Assembly: GCF_009933175.1 (NCBI RefSeq)
Contig: NZ_MAEJ01000028.1
Coordinates: forward strand, 1-64,000
Length of the DNA stretch: 64,000 bases
Source of the DNA: Candidatus Enterococcus huntleyi
GTDB taxonomy: Bacteria > Bacillota > Bacilli > Lactobacillales > Enterococcaceae
Direction of reading: 5' to 3'
Below, piece by piece: positions 25,181-34,897 of the stretch. Within the stretch, counting starts at the first letter, position 1. Every line of letters begins with the position of its first letter. The notes beneath the pieces were generated by a model. It was not told the DNA's origin and did not search any database. It worked only from the letters and a program-made list of their open reading frames with translations. Position numbers and translations under genes: made by a program.

Positions 25181-25503
25181 TACTTCTTATGTTGGATAGC
25201 GCGGAGCTTTTTAACGGCACGAATAAAGTTTATGAAAACTAATATGCACCCAACAATAATTGGTACCCAAAGCAAATAGATTGGATAGCCCGTTTTTTGT
25301 CCTAGTGTTTGCATTGACTCGTGGGTTAGTTCGCTGGCCGCCTGCTGCCATACCTGAAAACTAAAGACCGTCATGAATCCAGAAATAATTAATAAAATAA
25401 AACCCAGAAAATTTACATTTGATTTTTTCCTTAAAATATAGAAGGCGATGTATATAACAAATAAAAATAACGGCACGCCAAAAGCGAAATAAGGATTTAG
25501 CAT
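25180..25503 (-). CDS. Small membrane protein (107 aa) of unknown function
   Basis: Three hydrophobic segments (about residues 5-23, 31-49 and 73-92) and a basic C-terminus (KKLRAIQHKK). The start ATG is at 25501-25503, with GGAGGG on the minus strand just upstream. No family is recognised. It is convergent with the two hypothetical genes before it. Confidence 0.7.
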   Translation of the reverse strand: MLNPYFAFGVPLFLFVIYIAFYILRKKSNVNFLGFILLIISGFMTVFSFQVWQQAASELTHESMQTLGQKTGYPIYLLWVPIIVGCILVFINFIRAVKKLRAIQHKK

Positions 25504-25695
25504 GAGGAACCCTCCCTTTGTATTTATGATACTGCATATTATTTATTTTGGAAACTACGACCCCTTAAAGAATGATTAATTAGACAAAAAGTAGCTAGCT
25601 AGTGAGCTAAGTAATTGGTAATAAAGTGTCGTGAAAAAATGGATAAACGGCTTGCTTCACCTATGAGTGCTATACTGATACTGAGGTGAGTTATG

Positions 25696-26130
25696 ATGAA
25701 CCAAATTAGAGAAGCAACAGTCAATGATTGGCAAGCACTGCAGCGATTAAACACAGAGGATCTCGGTTATCACGTATCAGAAGAACAAATTAAGCGACAA
25801 TTAGCGAAAATTTTGGCGGATAAAGAGCAAGTTGTTTTAATCGCTGAAGTCTCTTCAGAAATTTGCGGTTACGTGCATATCGCAAGTTACGAAACACTTT
25901 ATTTTTCTTCCTTAAAAAATGTCATGGGCCTAGCGGTGGCAAGGGAAGAAAGAGGAAAGAAAATTGGTACGCAGTTGATGAACGCCGCTGAACACTGGGC
26001 TAAAAATCAAGGAGCTTCTGGTGTTAGAGTGAATTCTGGGGAAAGTCGAACGGGAGCACATCATTTTTATGAAGGATTGGGCTATCAGTCGAAAAAAAGT
26101 CAAAAGAACTTTCTCAAATTGTTAGATTAA
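25696..26130 (+). CDS. GNAT family acetyltransferase
   Basis: The 144-residue protein has an N-terminal REATVNDWQALQRLN and the acetyl-CoA binding loop VAREERGKKIGTQLMNAAEHWA. A C-terminal HHFYEGLGYQSKKSQKNFLKLL completes a standard GNAT domain. The substrate is unknown. The start is ATG 25696 (or 25693) after CTGAGGTGAG. It stands alone. Confidence 0.88.
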   Translation: MNQIREATVNDWQALQRLNTEDLGYHVSEEQIKRQLAKILADKEQVVLIAEVSSEICGYVHIASYETLYFSSLKNVMGLAVAREERGKKIGTQLMNAAEHWAKNQGASGVRVNSGESRTGAHHFYEGLGYQSKKSQKNFLKLLD

Positions 26131-26241
26131 GGAACGATTCTTGGGTTTTCCATGCAGCCTGATTGTTCGAATTATTCATTTAATAGCTTCACATAAGGTG
26201 GCTTTATTTCTTATAGAAACAAGAAGTTTTGCGATTATCCG

Positions 26242-26270
26242 TGCTTTTAGGCGTTTTTTTATGGTATAAT
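26242..26270 (+). promoter_or_regulatory. cshB promoter
   Basis: TGCTTT (26242-26247) and TATAAT (26265-26270) are spaced 17 bp, about 40 bp ahead of the start. Confidence 0.55.
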
Positions 26271-26308
26271 GCGCAAGGACTAAGTATAAAATGAAAAGAG
26301 GTGGTCTA

Positions 26309-27658
26309 GTGAATACATTTAAACAATTTCACTTTAACCCATTTATAGATGAAGCATTAGCAGATAAGGGCTTCGAGACACCAACAGAGGTGCAGGAAAA
26401 ACTAATTCCTTTAATTCAAAAAGGCAAAAGCGTGGTGGGTCAATCACAAACTGGTTCTGGAAAAACCCATACATTTTTATTACCTTTAATGGATAAAGTT
26501 GATGCCAACAAGGATGAAACACAAATTGTCGTAACCGCACCAAGTCGCGAATTAGCGACTCAAATTTTCCAAGCAGCAAGTCAGATTGCTAAATTCTCTA
26601 ACCCAGAAATTCGTGTCACGAATTTTGTTGGAGGAACGGATAAACAGCGCCAACTAAATCGTCTGAAACATCAACATCCTCATGTGGTGATTGGTACGCC
26701 TGGACGTATCTTAGATTTGATGAATGAACAAGCCTTAAAAGTTCATACTGCTTCTTCTTTTATTATTGATGAAGCCGATATGACGTTAGACATGGGCTTT
26801 TTAGAAGAGGTCGATCAGATTGCCAGCCGTTTACCTGACAAACTACAAATGTTGGTATTCTCGGCAACAATTCCTGAAAAATTACGTCCTTTCTTGAAGA
26901 AATACATGGAAAATCCGATTATTGAAGAGATTCGCCCGAAAGCGATTATTTCTGAGGCTATTGATAATTGGTTGATTTCAACAAAAGGAAAAGATAAGAA
27001 TCGCTTGATTTATCAGCTACTAACAGTTGGGCATCCGTATCTAGCGATTGTCTTTGCTAATACCAAACAACGGGTAGACGAGATTACTGAGTATTTGAAG
27101 AATCAAGGCTTGAAAGTCGCTAAAATTCATGGAGATATTACCCCTCGTGAACGTAAACGAGTGATGCGTCAGGTTCAAAATCTGGATTACCAATATGTTG
27201 TTGCCACAGATTTAGCTGCCCGTGGGATTGATATCGAAGGTGTTTCTCATGTAATTAATGCTGAAGTCCCTGAAGAATTAGATTTCTTCATTCACCGTGT
27301 GGGACGGACTGGACGTAACAAATTGTCTGGAACAGCAATTACTTTGTATGAACCTAGTGATGATGATGCAATCATGGCCATCGAAAAATTAGGCGTAACC
27401 TTTAAACCAAAAGAAATTAAAGATGGCGCAATTGTTGATACCTACGATCGTAATCGTCGTAAAAAACGAGAACGCTCAAAAGATGTTTTAGATCCAACAT
27501 TGATTGGTTTAGTTAAGAAAAAGAAGAAAAAAATTAAACCAGGTTACAAAAAGCGGATCGGATGGGCTATTTCTGACAGCAATAAGCAAAAGAGAAAAGT
27601 TGAACGTCGTCAACAAACACGTTCTGTTCGTAAGAATAAGAAAAATTCAAATAAATAA
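26309..27658 (+). CDS. cshB: DEAD-box ATP-dependent RNA helicase, CshB type
   Basis: Unwinds RNA, in Bacillus linked to cold adaptation and ribosome assembly. The 449-residue protein has the Q motif region (FETPTEVQEKLIPL), Walker A SQTGSGKT, Ia PSRELA, GTPGR, the DEAD box (IIDEADMTLDMGF), SAT, and in domain 2 HRVGRTGR. A very basic C-terminal tail (KKKKKKIKPGYKKR and more) is typical of CshB. The start is GTG 26309 after AAAGAGGTGG; an ORF extension to 26291 covers the ribosome binding site. It is monocistronic with a terminator. Confidence 0.92.
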   Translation: MNTFKQFHFNPFIDEALADKGFETPTEVQEKLIPLIQKGKSVVGQSQTGSGKTHTFLLPLMDKVDANKDETQIVVTAPSRELATQIFQAASQIAKFSNPEIRVTNFVGGTDKQRQLNRLKHQHPHVVIGTPGRILDLMNEQALKVHTASSFIIDEADMTLDMGFLEEVDQIASRLPDKLQMLVFSATIPEKLRPFLKKYMENPIIEEIRPKAIISEAIDNWLISTKGKDKNRLIYQLLTVGHPYLAIVFANTKQRVDEITEYLKNQGLKVAKIHGDITPRERKRVMRQVQNLDYQYVVATDLAARGIDIEGVSHVINAEVPEELDFFIHRVGRTGRNKLSGTAITLYEPSDDDAIMAIEKLGVTFKPKEIKDGAIVDTYDRNRRKKRERSKDVLDPTLIGLVKKKKKKIKPGYKKRIGWAISDSNKQKRKVERRQQTRSVRKNKKNSNK

Positions 27659-27667
27659 GCAGTAGCT

Positions 27668-27717
27668 AAAAACCACAAAAGTGATAGGGGCGACCCTAGG
27701 ACCTTTGTGGTTTTTTT
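27668..27717 (+). terminator. cshB terminator
   Basis: AAAAACCACAAA (27668-27679) pairs with TTTGTGGTTTTT (from 27704), with a GC-rich inner stem (AGGGGCGACCCT). Confidence 0.9.
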
Positions 27718-27774
27718 GAGTTAGAGAGGCATGTTGTAGACAGCTGTCCACGTTTTATAGTGATATCTTAGTTT

Positions 27775-28209
27775 TTAGCACCATTTTTTCTCCATCTTGA
27801 CACAAAGGATGCCATCCTCTTCGTAAGGGCTTGAACTGACTGTATAGCCTAACTTTTCGTAGAAGGTGGTTGCGGTAAGTTCAGCGGAAAGAACGGCGCG
27901 CGTACAGCCTTCTTCCTGCGCTTTTTCTTCTGCTATTAGCAATAGTTTTTTACCGATGCCATTCTTTCTATAGGCTTTACTGACACAAAAGCGGTCTGGA
28001 TTGAGGGTTTGCGTGTCTAACTTTTGATAGCGCAAAGTTGCAATTGGTAGTGAACCGTCAAAATAGACGAGATACAAAATTTCTTCCGACTCATCTAAAG
28101 TATCAAACTCATCTTCAGCTGCGATTCCTTGTTCTAGTACAAATACTTGGTAGCGCAAATAAAACGCTGCTGCTTGGAGCCACTGCTGGTTACCACTGAC
28201 TAATTTCAT
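27775..28209 (-). CDS. GNAT family acetyltransferase (ElaA-like region)
   Basis: The 144-residue protein has LRYQVFVLEQGIAAEDEFD, a segment typical of ElaA/YjcF-like GNATs, then DRFCVSKAYRKNGIGKKLLLIAEEKA (acetyl-CoA loop RKNGIGKKL). The tail is FYEKLGYTVSSSPYEEDGI. The substrate is unknown. I choose ATG 28207-28209 with GGGTGGA upstream on the minus strand over a GTG nine bases earlier. It is divergent from the FGE-like gene. Confidence 0.87.
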   Translation of the reverse strand: MKLVSGNQQWLQAAAFYLRYQVFVLEQGIAAEDEFDTLDESEEILYLVYFDGSLPIATLRYQKLDTQTLNPDRFCVSKAYRKNGIGKKLLLIAEEKAQEEGCTRAVLSAELTATTFYEKLGYTVSSSPYEEDGILCVKMEKKWC

Positions 28210-28285
28210 AATTTCCACCCGTTTTCCTTAGATTCCATGCTATACTTTTAGCATACCAAAAAACAGTAAAGAAGGGAAAAACCAA

Positions 28286-29350
28286 GTGAATTTCTTTAAA
28301 CAATTGCAATGGAGTCATTGGAAACAGCTTAGTATAGAAGATAGACAGCTCTTATTTCGACAAATACTCATGTATTATGTTAGTCCACTGGTAAAAGTTT
28401 CCGATGTAACACTAGTAGAATATGAATTAGCAGGGATTAAATGCTCTACGTTCGAATTTCTTTTGGATGGAGAAGCGTTTGTCTTTGTACCTGGAAACGA
28501 TGAAGCTATTCTAGGCTGGGATTCAGGTGTTCAAGGCTTACCGGTCCAGGAAGTTATGTATGAACCAGATACAACAGAAGAATCTGCTATGTTTCGTGAA
28601 TTTAAACAGATTTACGAATTTGAAACGATTGAAGATTTTAGCGATTATGTCAATGATTTTACGACACCTCTTCGTAAAGCGGTTATTCCGCCAATGCTCG
28701 TCCAAAAAAGAGCCATGCCCGTAAGTGCGCGCTATTTAGGTGAATATCAAACGGTAACTGCCCAATTTTCTGGAGATCAACAAGCCGTTGCTTCCTTTTT
28801 ACCTGAGGTTAAGCAGCAGCTTAGTCCACAACTAACTTTGGAAGAAAGCCTGACCTGGACGTTTCCGCGGTCTTTGTATCAAGAAGAGCGCTATTATTTA
28901 GAAATGTCGATGACAGAGGATACCTATGCAGTCTATCAGCATATCCCTCAGACACATCAACAGCTGATAAAAGAGGTCCAGGCAAAAGGCTTTGATTTAT
29001 TGAATGAAGATCAATGGGAATATATCGTAGGTGCCGGAACAAGACGAATTTTCCGTTGGGGGAATGACCTACTTTCTGAGACATCCCCGTGGGCACACGC
29101 GGTCAAAGAGCGACGAGAAGGACCAAATATGTTTGGTCTACTAGTGGATACGACAAAATCACGCCACGAGCTGACGCAAGACCCAGCAATTTTAAAATTG
29201 GACAGCATTGAAGAAACCGGATGTCCGCTAATCGATTGTTTACCTTTGTCTAGTTACTATCAATCAGGCCGAACACTTGAGATAGAGGAAATATTACGAC
29301 CACAAGAGCTACTTTATCGCAAAGTCATTCTAATTGAGCAGGTTGAGTAA
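28286..29350 (+). CDS. Protein with C-terminal FGE/SUMF1-like fold
   Basis: A 354-residue soluble protein. The C-terminal part (about residues 230-350) has DLLNEDQWEYIVGAGTRRIFRWGND and GPNMFGLLVDTTKSRHELTQDP, which resemble the formylglycine-generating-enzyme/C-type-lectin-like fold (E-x-E/QWEYA-GAGT-x-FRWG, N-x-FGL). The N-terminal 225 residues contain a separate alpha/beta region I do not recognise. The copper-site cysteine pair of true FGE was not identified, so a binding rather than catalytic role is likely. Similar proteins occur in enterococci as hypotheticals. The start is GTG 28286 after AGAAGGGA. No partner gene lies next to it. Confidence 0.75.
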   Translation: MNFFKQLQWSHWKQLSIEDRQLLFRQILMYYVSPLVKVSDVTLVEYELAGIKCSTFEFLLDGEAFVFVPGNDEAILGWDSGVQGLPVQEVMYEPDTTEESAMFREFKQIYEFETIEDFSDYVNDFTTPLRKAVIPPMLVQKRAMPVSARYLGEYQTVTAQFSGDQQAVASFLPEVKQQLSPQLTLEESLTWTFPRSLYQEERYYLEMSMTEDTYAVYQHIPQTHQQLIKEVQAKGFDLLNEDQWEYIVGAGTRRIFRWGNDLLSETSPWAHAVKERREGPNMFGLLVDTTKSRHELTQDPAILKLDSIEETGCPLIDCLPLSSYYQSGRTLEIEEILRPQELLYRKVILIEQVE

Positions 29351-29354
29351 AAAA

Positions 29355-29383
29355 TTGACTTTTAGCCAAGAATTCTTTATACT
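29355..29383 (+). promoter_or_regulatory. alaS promoter
   Basis: TTGACT (29355-29360) and TATACT (29378-29383) with a 17-bp spacer, immediately before the T-box leader. Confidence 0.85.
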
Positions 29384-29394
29384 CTTAAAGTAAT

Positions 29395-29606
29395 GAAAAA
29401 GTCATAGTTTTGGGTCGTGTGCATTTACAGAAAGTTTCTTCTAGCTGAGAGAGAAACAGTGCAGCCACAAAATTGCTCCTTTTTCAAATTTGATAGAAAT
29501 ATCAACGCCACTCAGCGTTAACGAGTTTAAGAGGTAATGACAAACATCATTGCAATCAAGGTGGTACCGCGAGTTGATCGTCCTTGAGTGCAAGGGTGTT
29601 TTTTTG
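29395..29606 (+). promoter_or_regulatory. T-box leader controlling alaS
   Basis: A tRNA-sensing leader. The T-box core AAGGTGGTACCGCG is at 29558-29572. Stem I can close between GAAAAAG (29395-29401) and CTTTTTC (29479-29485), with a candidate alanine specifier codon GCT at 29475-29477. A terminator (CCTTG/CAAGG, 29582-29595, then a seven-T run) competes with the antiterminator formed by the T-box. Uncharged tRNA-Ala is expected to allow read-through. Confidence 0.93.
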
Positions 29607-29656
29607 CGTTTTTTACGAAATTCGCAGTGAATCGTCAAAAGAAAGTAGGAGAAAAA

Positions 29657-32296
29657 ATGAAAGAATTAACCAGTAGTCAAGTGCGTCAAATGTATCTTGA
29701 TTTTTTCAAATCGAAAGGCCATAGCATTGAACCAAGTGCTTCTTTAGTCCCTGTTAATGACCCGACATTATTGTGGATCAATTCCGGAGTGGCAACACTG
29801 AAGAAATATTTTGATGGTTCTGTTGTGCCTGAAAATCCGCGGATCACAAATGCCCAAAAATCAATTCGGACAAACGATATCGAAAACGTTGGAAAAACAG
29901 CTCGTCATCATACAATGTTTGAAATGTTAGGGAATTTCTCAATCGGTGATTATTTCAAAAATGAAGCGATTCATTGGGCCTGGGAATTTTTAACTTCTCC
30001 AGAGTGGATGGCTTTTGATCCAGAAAAATTATATGTGACTGTTTATCCAAAAGATACTGAAGCCAAACGAATTTGGCATGAAGAAGTGGGTCTAACCATG
30101 GATCATATCGTCGAGATTGAAGACAACTTTTGGGATATTGGTGCTGGACCTTGTGGACCGGACTCTGAAATTTTCTACGATCGTGGCGAAGCGTTCAATG
30201 ATGTAGCAGAGGATGATCCAGAAAACTATCCTGGTGGCGAAAATGAACGTTATCTTGAAATCTGGAACTTAGTCTTCTCAGAATTTAATCATCAAGCAGA
30301 TGGCTCTTATGAACCATTACCGCATAAAAACATTGATACCGGCATGGGCTTAGAACGGATGGTTTCAATCGTCCAAAATGCACCAACTAACTTCGAAACT
30401 GATTTATTTATGCCGATTATTCATGAAGTTGAACGTTTGAGTGGCAAAGTGACTTATGGTCAATCTGCGCAAACAAATATCTCCTTCAAAGTAATTGCTG
30501 ACCATATCCGTGCTCTTTCATTTGCAATTGGCGATGGTGCGCTACCTTCAAACGAAGGCCGTGGCTACGTGTTGCGTCGTTTATTACGTCGTGCAGTGAT
30601 GCATGGGAAGAAATTAGGCATTGACGAAGCGTTCCTTTACAAATTAGTACCAGTCGTGGGCAAAATCATGGATAGCTATTATCCAGAAGTCTTAGCACAA
30701 CTATCATTTATTGAAAAAGTCGTGCGGACAGAAGAAGAGCGTTTCCACGAAACAATCAATGAAGGCTTAGCTATTTTGACTGACTTAATTACAAAAGTGA
30801 AAGCAGCCAACGAGTCAACTTTAAATGGGAAAGATATCTTCAAATTATATGACACATATGGTTTCCCTGTAGAATTAACTGAAGAAGTTGCGGAAGATGA
30901 AGGCTTAACAGTTGATCATGCTGGCTTTGAAAAAGAAATGCAAGCCCAAAGAGAACGTGCACGTGCAGCTCGTAACACTGAGTTATCAATGGGCGTTCAA
31001 TCAGCTTTATTGACTGATATCAAAGTTGAAAGTACCTTTGTCGGCTATACAGAGACTGAACACGAAAGTTCACTGCTTGTCATCGTACAAGATGAAGCGA
31101 TTCTTGATACAGTTGAAGAAGGCACAGCACAATTAATCTTCTCTGAAACACCTTTTTATGCAGAAATGGGTGGACAGGTTGCCGACCAAGGAATTATCTT
31201 AAATCAAGCAGAAGAAGTTGTCGCAAAAGTCATCGACGTTAAAAAAGCACCGAACGGTCAATTTATGCATAAAGTTGACGTGCTATTGCCATTAAAAGAA
31301 GGCTCCATCTACAAATTAATGGTCGATCAATCGAAACGTAATCGCATTATTAAAAATCATACAGCAACGCATTTGTTGCATAAAGCCTTAAAAGAAGTCT
31401 TAGGTAATCATGCGAATCAAGCAGGTTCACTGGTAGCTCCTGGACATTTACGTTTTGACTTCACTCATTTTGGTCAAGTAACAGCTGAAGAATTGAGTCA
31501 GATGGAACGTATCGTCAATGAAAAAATCTGGGAAGCTATTCCTGTGGTAACCGTTGAAACAGATATTGACACAGCTAAAAACATGGGCGCAATGGCTCTA
31601 TTTGGTGAAAAATACGGTCATGATGTGCGTGTCGTAAATGTTGGCGATTGGTCGATTGAACTCTGTGGGGGAATTCATGTCCGTAACACAGAAGACATCG
31701 GTATCTTCAAAATTGTTGCTGAATCAGGAATTGGTGCGGGCGTCCGTCGGATCGAGGCTGTCACAAGTAAAGAAGCTTACGAGTTACTATACAATGAAGA
31801 ACAACAGCTGAAAGAAGTTGCAGCAATTGTTAAATCTCCTCAATTAAAAGAGGTCGTAAGTAAGACGGAACAATTGCAACAACAACTGAAAGAAGCGCAA
31901 AAAGAAAACGAAAAACTGGCTGGAAAACTAGCTAATCAACAAGCTGGCGACGTCTTCAAAGCAGTCGAAGAAATCAATGGTGTACGTGTGATTGCCGCAG
32001 AAGTTCAAGTTAAAGATATGAATCAATTGCGCCAATTAGCCGACCAATGGAAACAAAAAGATTTATCTGACGTGCTAGTACTTGCCAATAGCCAAGACGG
32101 CAAAGTTAGCTTGCTGACTGCAATGAATAAAGTTGCTAATGAAAAAGGCTTAAAAGCTGGCGATTTAATCAAAGCAATCGCGCCGAAAGTTGGCGGCGGT
32201 GGTGGCGGCCGTCCAGATATGGCTCAAGCCGGCGGGAAAAATCCTGCAGGCATACCAGATGCTTTAGCTGAAGCGAAAGCTTGGTTAGCAAACTAA
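29657..32296 (+). CDS. alaS: Alanyl-tRNA synthetase
   Basis: Charges tRNA-Ala. The 879-residue protein has a class II catalytic core starting [19 protein letters not shown] with [19 protein letters not shown] (motif 2 region). An editing domain carries [11 protein letters not shown] and CGGIHV (the zinc/editing HxxxH...CxxxH set). A C-terminal coiled coil and the C-Ala domain with [15 protein letters not shown] follow. I choose ATG 29657 after AGTAGGAG, because the frame upstream runs into the T-box leader. Transcription is controlled by the T-box. Confidence 0.98.
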   Translation: MKELTSSQVRQMYLDFFKSKGHSIEPSASLVPVNDPTLLWINSGVATLKKYFDGSVVPENPRITNAQKSIRTNDIENVGKTARHHTMFEMLGNFSIGDYFKNEAIHWAWEFLTSPEWMAFDPEKLYVTVYPKDTEAKRIWHEEVGLTMDHIVEIEDNFWDIGAGPCGPDSEIFYDRGEAFNDVAEDDPENYPGGENERYLEIWNLVFSEFNHQADGSYEPLPHKNIDTGMGLERMVSIVQNAPTNFETDLFMPIIHEVERLSGKVTYGQSAQTNISFKVIADHIRALSFAIGDGALPSNEGRGYVLRRLLRRAVMHGKKLGIDEAFLYKLVPVVGKIMDSYYPEVLAQLSFIEKVVRTEEERFHETINEGLAILTDLITKVKAANESTLNGKDIFKLYDTYGFPVELTEEVAEDEGLTVDHAGFEKEMQAQRERARAARNTELSMGVQSALLTDIKVESTFVGYTETEHESSLLVIVQDEAILDTVEEGTAQLIFSETPFYAEMGGQVADQGIILNQAEEVVAKVIDVKKAPNGQFMHKVDVLLPLKEGSIYKLMVDQSKRNRIIKNHTATHLLHKALKEVLGNHANQAGSLVAPGHLRFDFTHFGQVTAEELSQMERIVNEKIWEAIPVVTVETDIDTAKNMGAMALFGEKYGHDVRVVNVGDWSIELCGGIHVRNTEDIGIFKIVAESGIGAGVRRIEAVTSKEAYELLYNEEQQLKEVAAIVKSPQLKEVVSKTEQLQQQLKEAQKENEKLAGKLANQQAGDVFKAVEEINGVRVIAAEVQVKDMNQLRQLADQWKQKDLSDVLVLANSQDGKVSLLTAMNKVANEKGLKAGDLIKAIAPKVGGGGGGRPDMAQAGGKNPAGIPDALAEAKAWLAN

Positions 32297-32321
32297 AAAC
32301 TCTTTTTATCTAGGGAAATTC

Positions 32322-32386
32322 AGGTGAATGAAGGAGCCGTACTTCTTTAATTTACCTGATGACTCCTTAGATTTTTTCAATATGAA
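32322..32386 (+). terminator. Possible alaS terminator
   Basis: CAGGT...ACCTG arms with partially paired AATGAAGGAG / CTTCTTTAATT inside, then a T-run (GATTTTTTC) 20 bp downstream. The structure is imperfect, so this is only a candidate. Confidence 0.4.
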
Positions 32387-32489
32387 GCAACTTTTTTACG
32401 TAATCGCTTATGAAAAGTGAAATAAGTTGACGAAACGACAATTTATTTTTATCATAAAGCTCATACTTACTAAAAGTAGGAGGAGAAAA

Positions 32490-33086
32490 ATGAAAAGTAC
32501 AAATAAAACCTTTCGACTTGTTTTGCGGTCAATTTTATTAGCAATCATCATTGTTCAAGCGATGGTTCCTTGGCTAGGGTTTATCCCGCTAGGATTCGTT
32601 AGCTTGACCATTATTCACGTAACTGTCATTATCGCTGCGGTTGTTTTAGGACCAAAAGATGGGATGATTATTGGGCTGTTTTGGGGAATTGCGACGGTCA
32701 TTCGCGCGTTTGCTATGCCAACGACGCCTTTTGATACACTCGTCTTTACCAACCCAATCATCTCCGTCGTGCCACGCGTTTTAGTCGGATTGGTTGCCGG
32801 CTATGCATTCCACTGGGTTTATAAAAAAAGTCACTCAATCACTGGTGGGGCAATCACGGCGGGGATTTTAGGTTCACTCACTAATACGATTTTAGTTTTA
32901 GGGTTCATGGGATTATTTTATACCAATGCGACAGCGGGTGCTTATGGTGTCGATTCTTCGCTTTTATTTAAAACACTCTTCGGGGTGGCGATTGCCAATG
33001 GGATTCCCGAAGCGATTGGTGCGGCGATTATTACACCACTCTTAGCTAAAGCCTTGTTCCATGCAACACCGTTAGAACCTAAATAA
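32490..33086 (+). CDS. ECF transporter S component, PanT-like
   Basis: The substrate-binding membrane subunit of an energy-coupling-factor vitamin transporter; the shared EcfAA'T module is encoded elsewhere. The 198-residue protein has about six membrane helices, with FIPLGFVSLTIIHVTVIIAA, GPKDGMIIGLFWGI, and the VFTNPIISVVPRVLVGLVAG region typical of the DUF3816/PanT group. Pantothenate is the best guess by recalled similarity. I choose ATG 32490 after AGGAGGAG. The gene stands alone with its own terminator. Confidence 0.8.
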   Translation: MKSTNKTFRLVLRSILLAIIIVQAMVPWLGFIPLGFVSLTIIHVTVIIAAVVLGPKDGMIIGLFWGIATVIRAFAMPTTPFDTLVFTNPIISVVPRVLVGLVAGYAFHWVYKKSHSITGGAITAGILGSLTNTILVLGFMGLFYTNATAGAYGVDSSLLFKTLFGVAIANGIPEAIGAAIITPLLAKALFHATPLEPK

Positions 33087-33090
33087 AAAT

Positions 33091-33146
33091 AAGAACCCTC
33101 ACTTGAGCGTGCAGTTTCATCACTCAAGCGGGGGTCTTTCTTTTTT
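33091..33146 (+). terminator. Terminator of the ECF S-component gene
   Basis: AAGAACCCTCACTTGAG (33091-33107) pairs with CTCAAGCGGGGGTCTT (33123-33138), followed by a T-run. Confidence 0.85.
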
Positions 33147-33326
33147 GTAGCAAGATATTTTTTCGTTTTCCTATCAACCTTTGATTTTCAGAACACTCAT
33201 TCATTAATTTTCACCGACAACTACGCATCCGTATTTCGTTAATGATTTTATATTTACTCTAGCTTTTACCTCATCAATAATTTAAAATATTAGTAAGTAA
33301 CAATTGAATAGCGAAAGGGGAGTTTT

Positions 33327-33494
33327 ATGACAGAAGATAAAATCGATATGTTAAGTCGATTTATTTCGGCTTTAGTCTTACTCACAGTAACAATAATAGT
33401 CAACGAAATTGCTATCGGGCTTGCACTATCAATAATCTGTTATGCCATAAGTAAATACATAGCCAAACAATTCTATCAAAAGAGAACAAAATAA
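33327..33494 (+). CDS. Small membrane protein (55 aa)
   Basis: A short frame starting ATG 33327 with AAAGGGG five to ten bases upstream encodes 55 residues. They comprise a hydrophilic N-terminus (MTEDKIDMLSR), a continuous hydrophobic stretch or two short helices (about 12-42), and a basic tail (KQFYQKRTK). A terminator begins at the stop codon, which supports it as a real single-gene unit. The family is unknown. Confidence 0.65.
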   Translation: MTEDKIDMLSRFISALVLLTVTIIVNEIAIGLALSIICYAISKYIAKQFYQKRTK

Positions 33495-33530
33495 AAACAA
33501 TCTGACTTTCAAAATCGGATTGTTTTTTTT
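33493..33530 (+). terminator. Terminator of the 55-aa membrane protein gene
   Basis: AAAAACAATC (33493-33502) pairs with GATTGTTTTT (from 33518), followed by Ts. Confidence 0.85.
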
Positions 33531-33675
33531 GCTTATTCACTTACAGCACTTAGACCCATTTTATTTAAATTTCACCTATAGCATTGCATGGAAATTTCGG
33601 ATACCCTTAAAGCTTGTTTATTTGTTTTGTAGCAATTATAATAGACTAATTGACTTTTGAAAGGTGTTCTTAACT

Positions 33676-34842
33676 ATGATTCGTTACTTACTAGGAAAAA
33701 TTAATCAGCAAACAACTGAAAATTCTTCTGCGAGAAGAACCAAATCTGGCATTTTAGCTGGGATTCTTGGCTTACTTTCAAACGGACTCTTATTTGCAAG
33801 TAAAATAGCGATAGGATTACTCTCAGGCAGTGTCTCTATCATGGCTGATGCCATCAATAGCTTATCAGATACCGCCTCGTCTATTTTGACTCTTGTTGGT
33901 TTTCGGATTGCCGCAAAGCCAGCTGATCGAGAACATCCTTATGGTCACGAACGTTTTGAATATATCAGCGGTTTATTTGTCTCAATGATTGTTATTTATG
34001 TCGGTTTGCAATTTTTAGATACTTCCTTTCAGAAAATTTTGCAGCCTGAAAATATCGCACTGTCACCGATTGTCTTTGTCATATTAGTCCTCTCTATAGG
34101 CATCAAAATTTGGCAGGGAGCGATGTATAAAACAATTGGTCATTCAATTCAATCTAAAACATTGGGTGCAACTGCCCAAGACAGCCTCAATGATGTCTAC
34201 ACGACAGTCGCTGTTTTAGCTTCTGCGCTAGTAGAATGGGGAACTGGCTGGCGCATCGATGGCTACGTTGGATTCGCTCTGGCACTCTATATCCTTTATA
34301 GTGGAATCCAGATGATTAAAGGTTTTGTCGATGATCTCTTAGGTAGTCGACCCACGGCAGAAGAAATAGAGGCGATGAAGCAACAGTTATCTGGTAATCA
34401 TTCGATACTTGGCTATCACGATTTACTGATTCATAGTTACGGTCCCAGCAAGCGCTTTGCTTCGGTTCATATTGAAGTCGATGAATCCTGGGATCTCAAT
34501 GATGCCCATGAGATTATTGATGAGATTGAAAAGGAGTTCAAGAAAACGTTAGGTGTTGATCTGGTCTGCCATCTCGATCCAGTCGCATTACATGACCGAA
34601 ACTATACACGTCTTTCGTTAATTCTAAAGGAAATATTGGCAAAATTAGATGAAAATATTCGGATGCATGATTTTCGAATCGAAACAGAAGATAACCAGAA
34701 GATTTTGCAATTTGATTTGGCTATTCCAGCAAAACCCAATTACAGTGACAAAGAATTAACACAACTGATTCAATCAAACCTCAAACAACAAATCGGGGAG
34801 TATCAACTAGACATTACCTTCGACCATAATTATTTACTATAA
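33676..34842 (+). CDS. Cation diffusion facilitator (CDF) metal exporter
   Basis: A proton-coupled efflux pump for divalent metals. The 388-residue protein has six membrane helices. The metal-site motif DAINSLSDTASS in helix 2 and the HPYGHERFEYISG signature are clear, as is the helix 5 motif AQDSLNDVYTT. A cytoplasmic C-terminal domain (about 215-300) has HIEVDES, and the protein continues about 90 residues beyond it with a second similar segment. DxxxD/DxxxN metal ligands suggest Mn or Fe rather than Zn-only (inference). I choose ATG 33676, with AAAGG about 12 bases upstream. Confidence 0.9.
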   Translation: MIRYLLGKINQQTTENSSARRTKSGILAGILGLLSNGLLFASKIAIGLLSGSVSIMADAINSLSDTASSILTLVGFRIAAKPADREHPYGHERFEYISGLFVSMIVIYVGLQFLDTSFQKILQPENIALSPIVFVILVLSIGIKIWQGAMYKTIGHSIQSKTLGATAQDSLNDVYTTVAVLASALVEWGTGWRIDGYVGFALALYILYSGIQMIKGFVDDLLGSRPTAEEIEAMKQQLSGNHSILGYHDLLIHSYGPSKRFASVHIEVDESWDLNDAHEIIDEIEKEFKKTLGVDLVCHLDPVALHDRNYTRLSLILKEILAKLDENIRMHDFRIETEDNQKILQFDLAIPAKPNYSDKELTQLIQSNLKQQIGEYQLDITFDHNYLL

Positions 34843-34855
34843 AAAATGTGCAAAA

Positions 34856-34893
34856 AATACGAGTAACCCCAGAGGGCAGCTCGTATTTTTGCT
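34856..34893. terminator. Bidirectional terminator, CDF / RNase H-like
   Basis: AAAAATACGAG (34856-34866) pairs perfectly with CTCGTATTTTT (34883-34893) between two convergent genes. Confidence 0.9.
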
Positions 34894-34897
34894 TATA

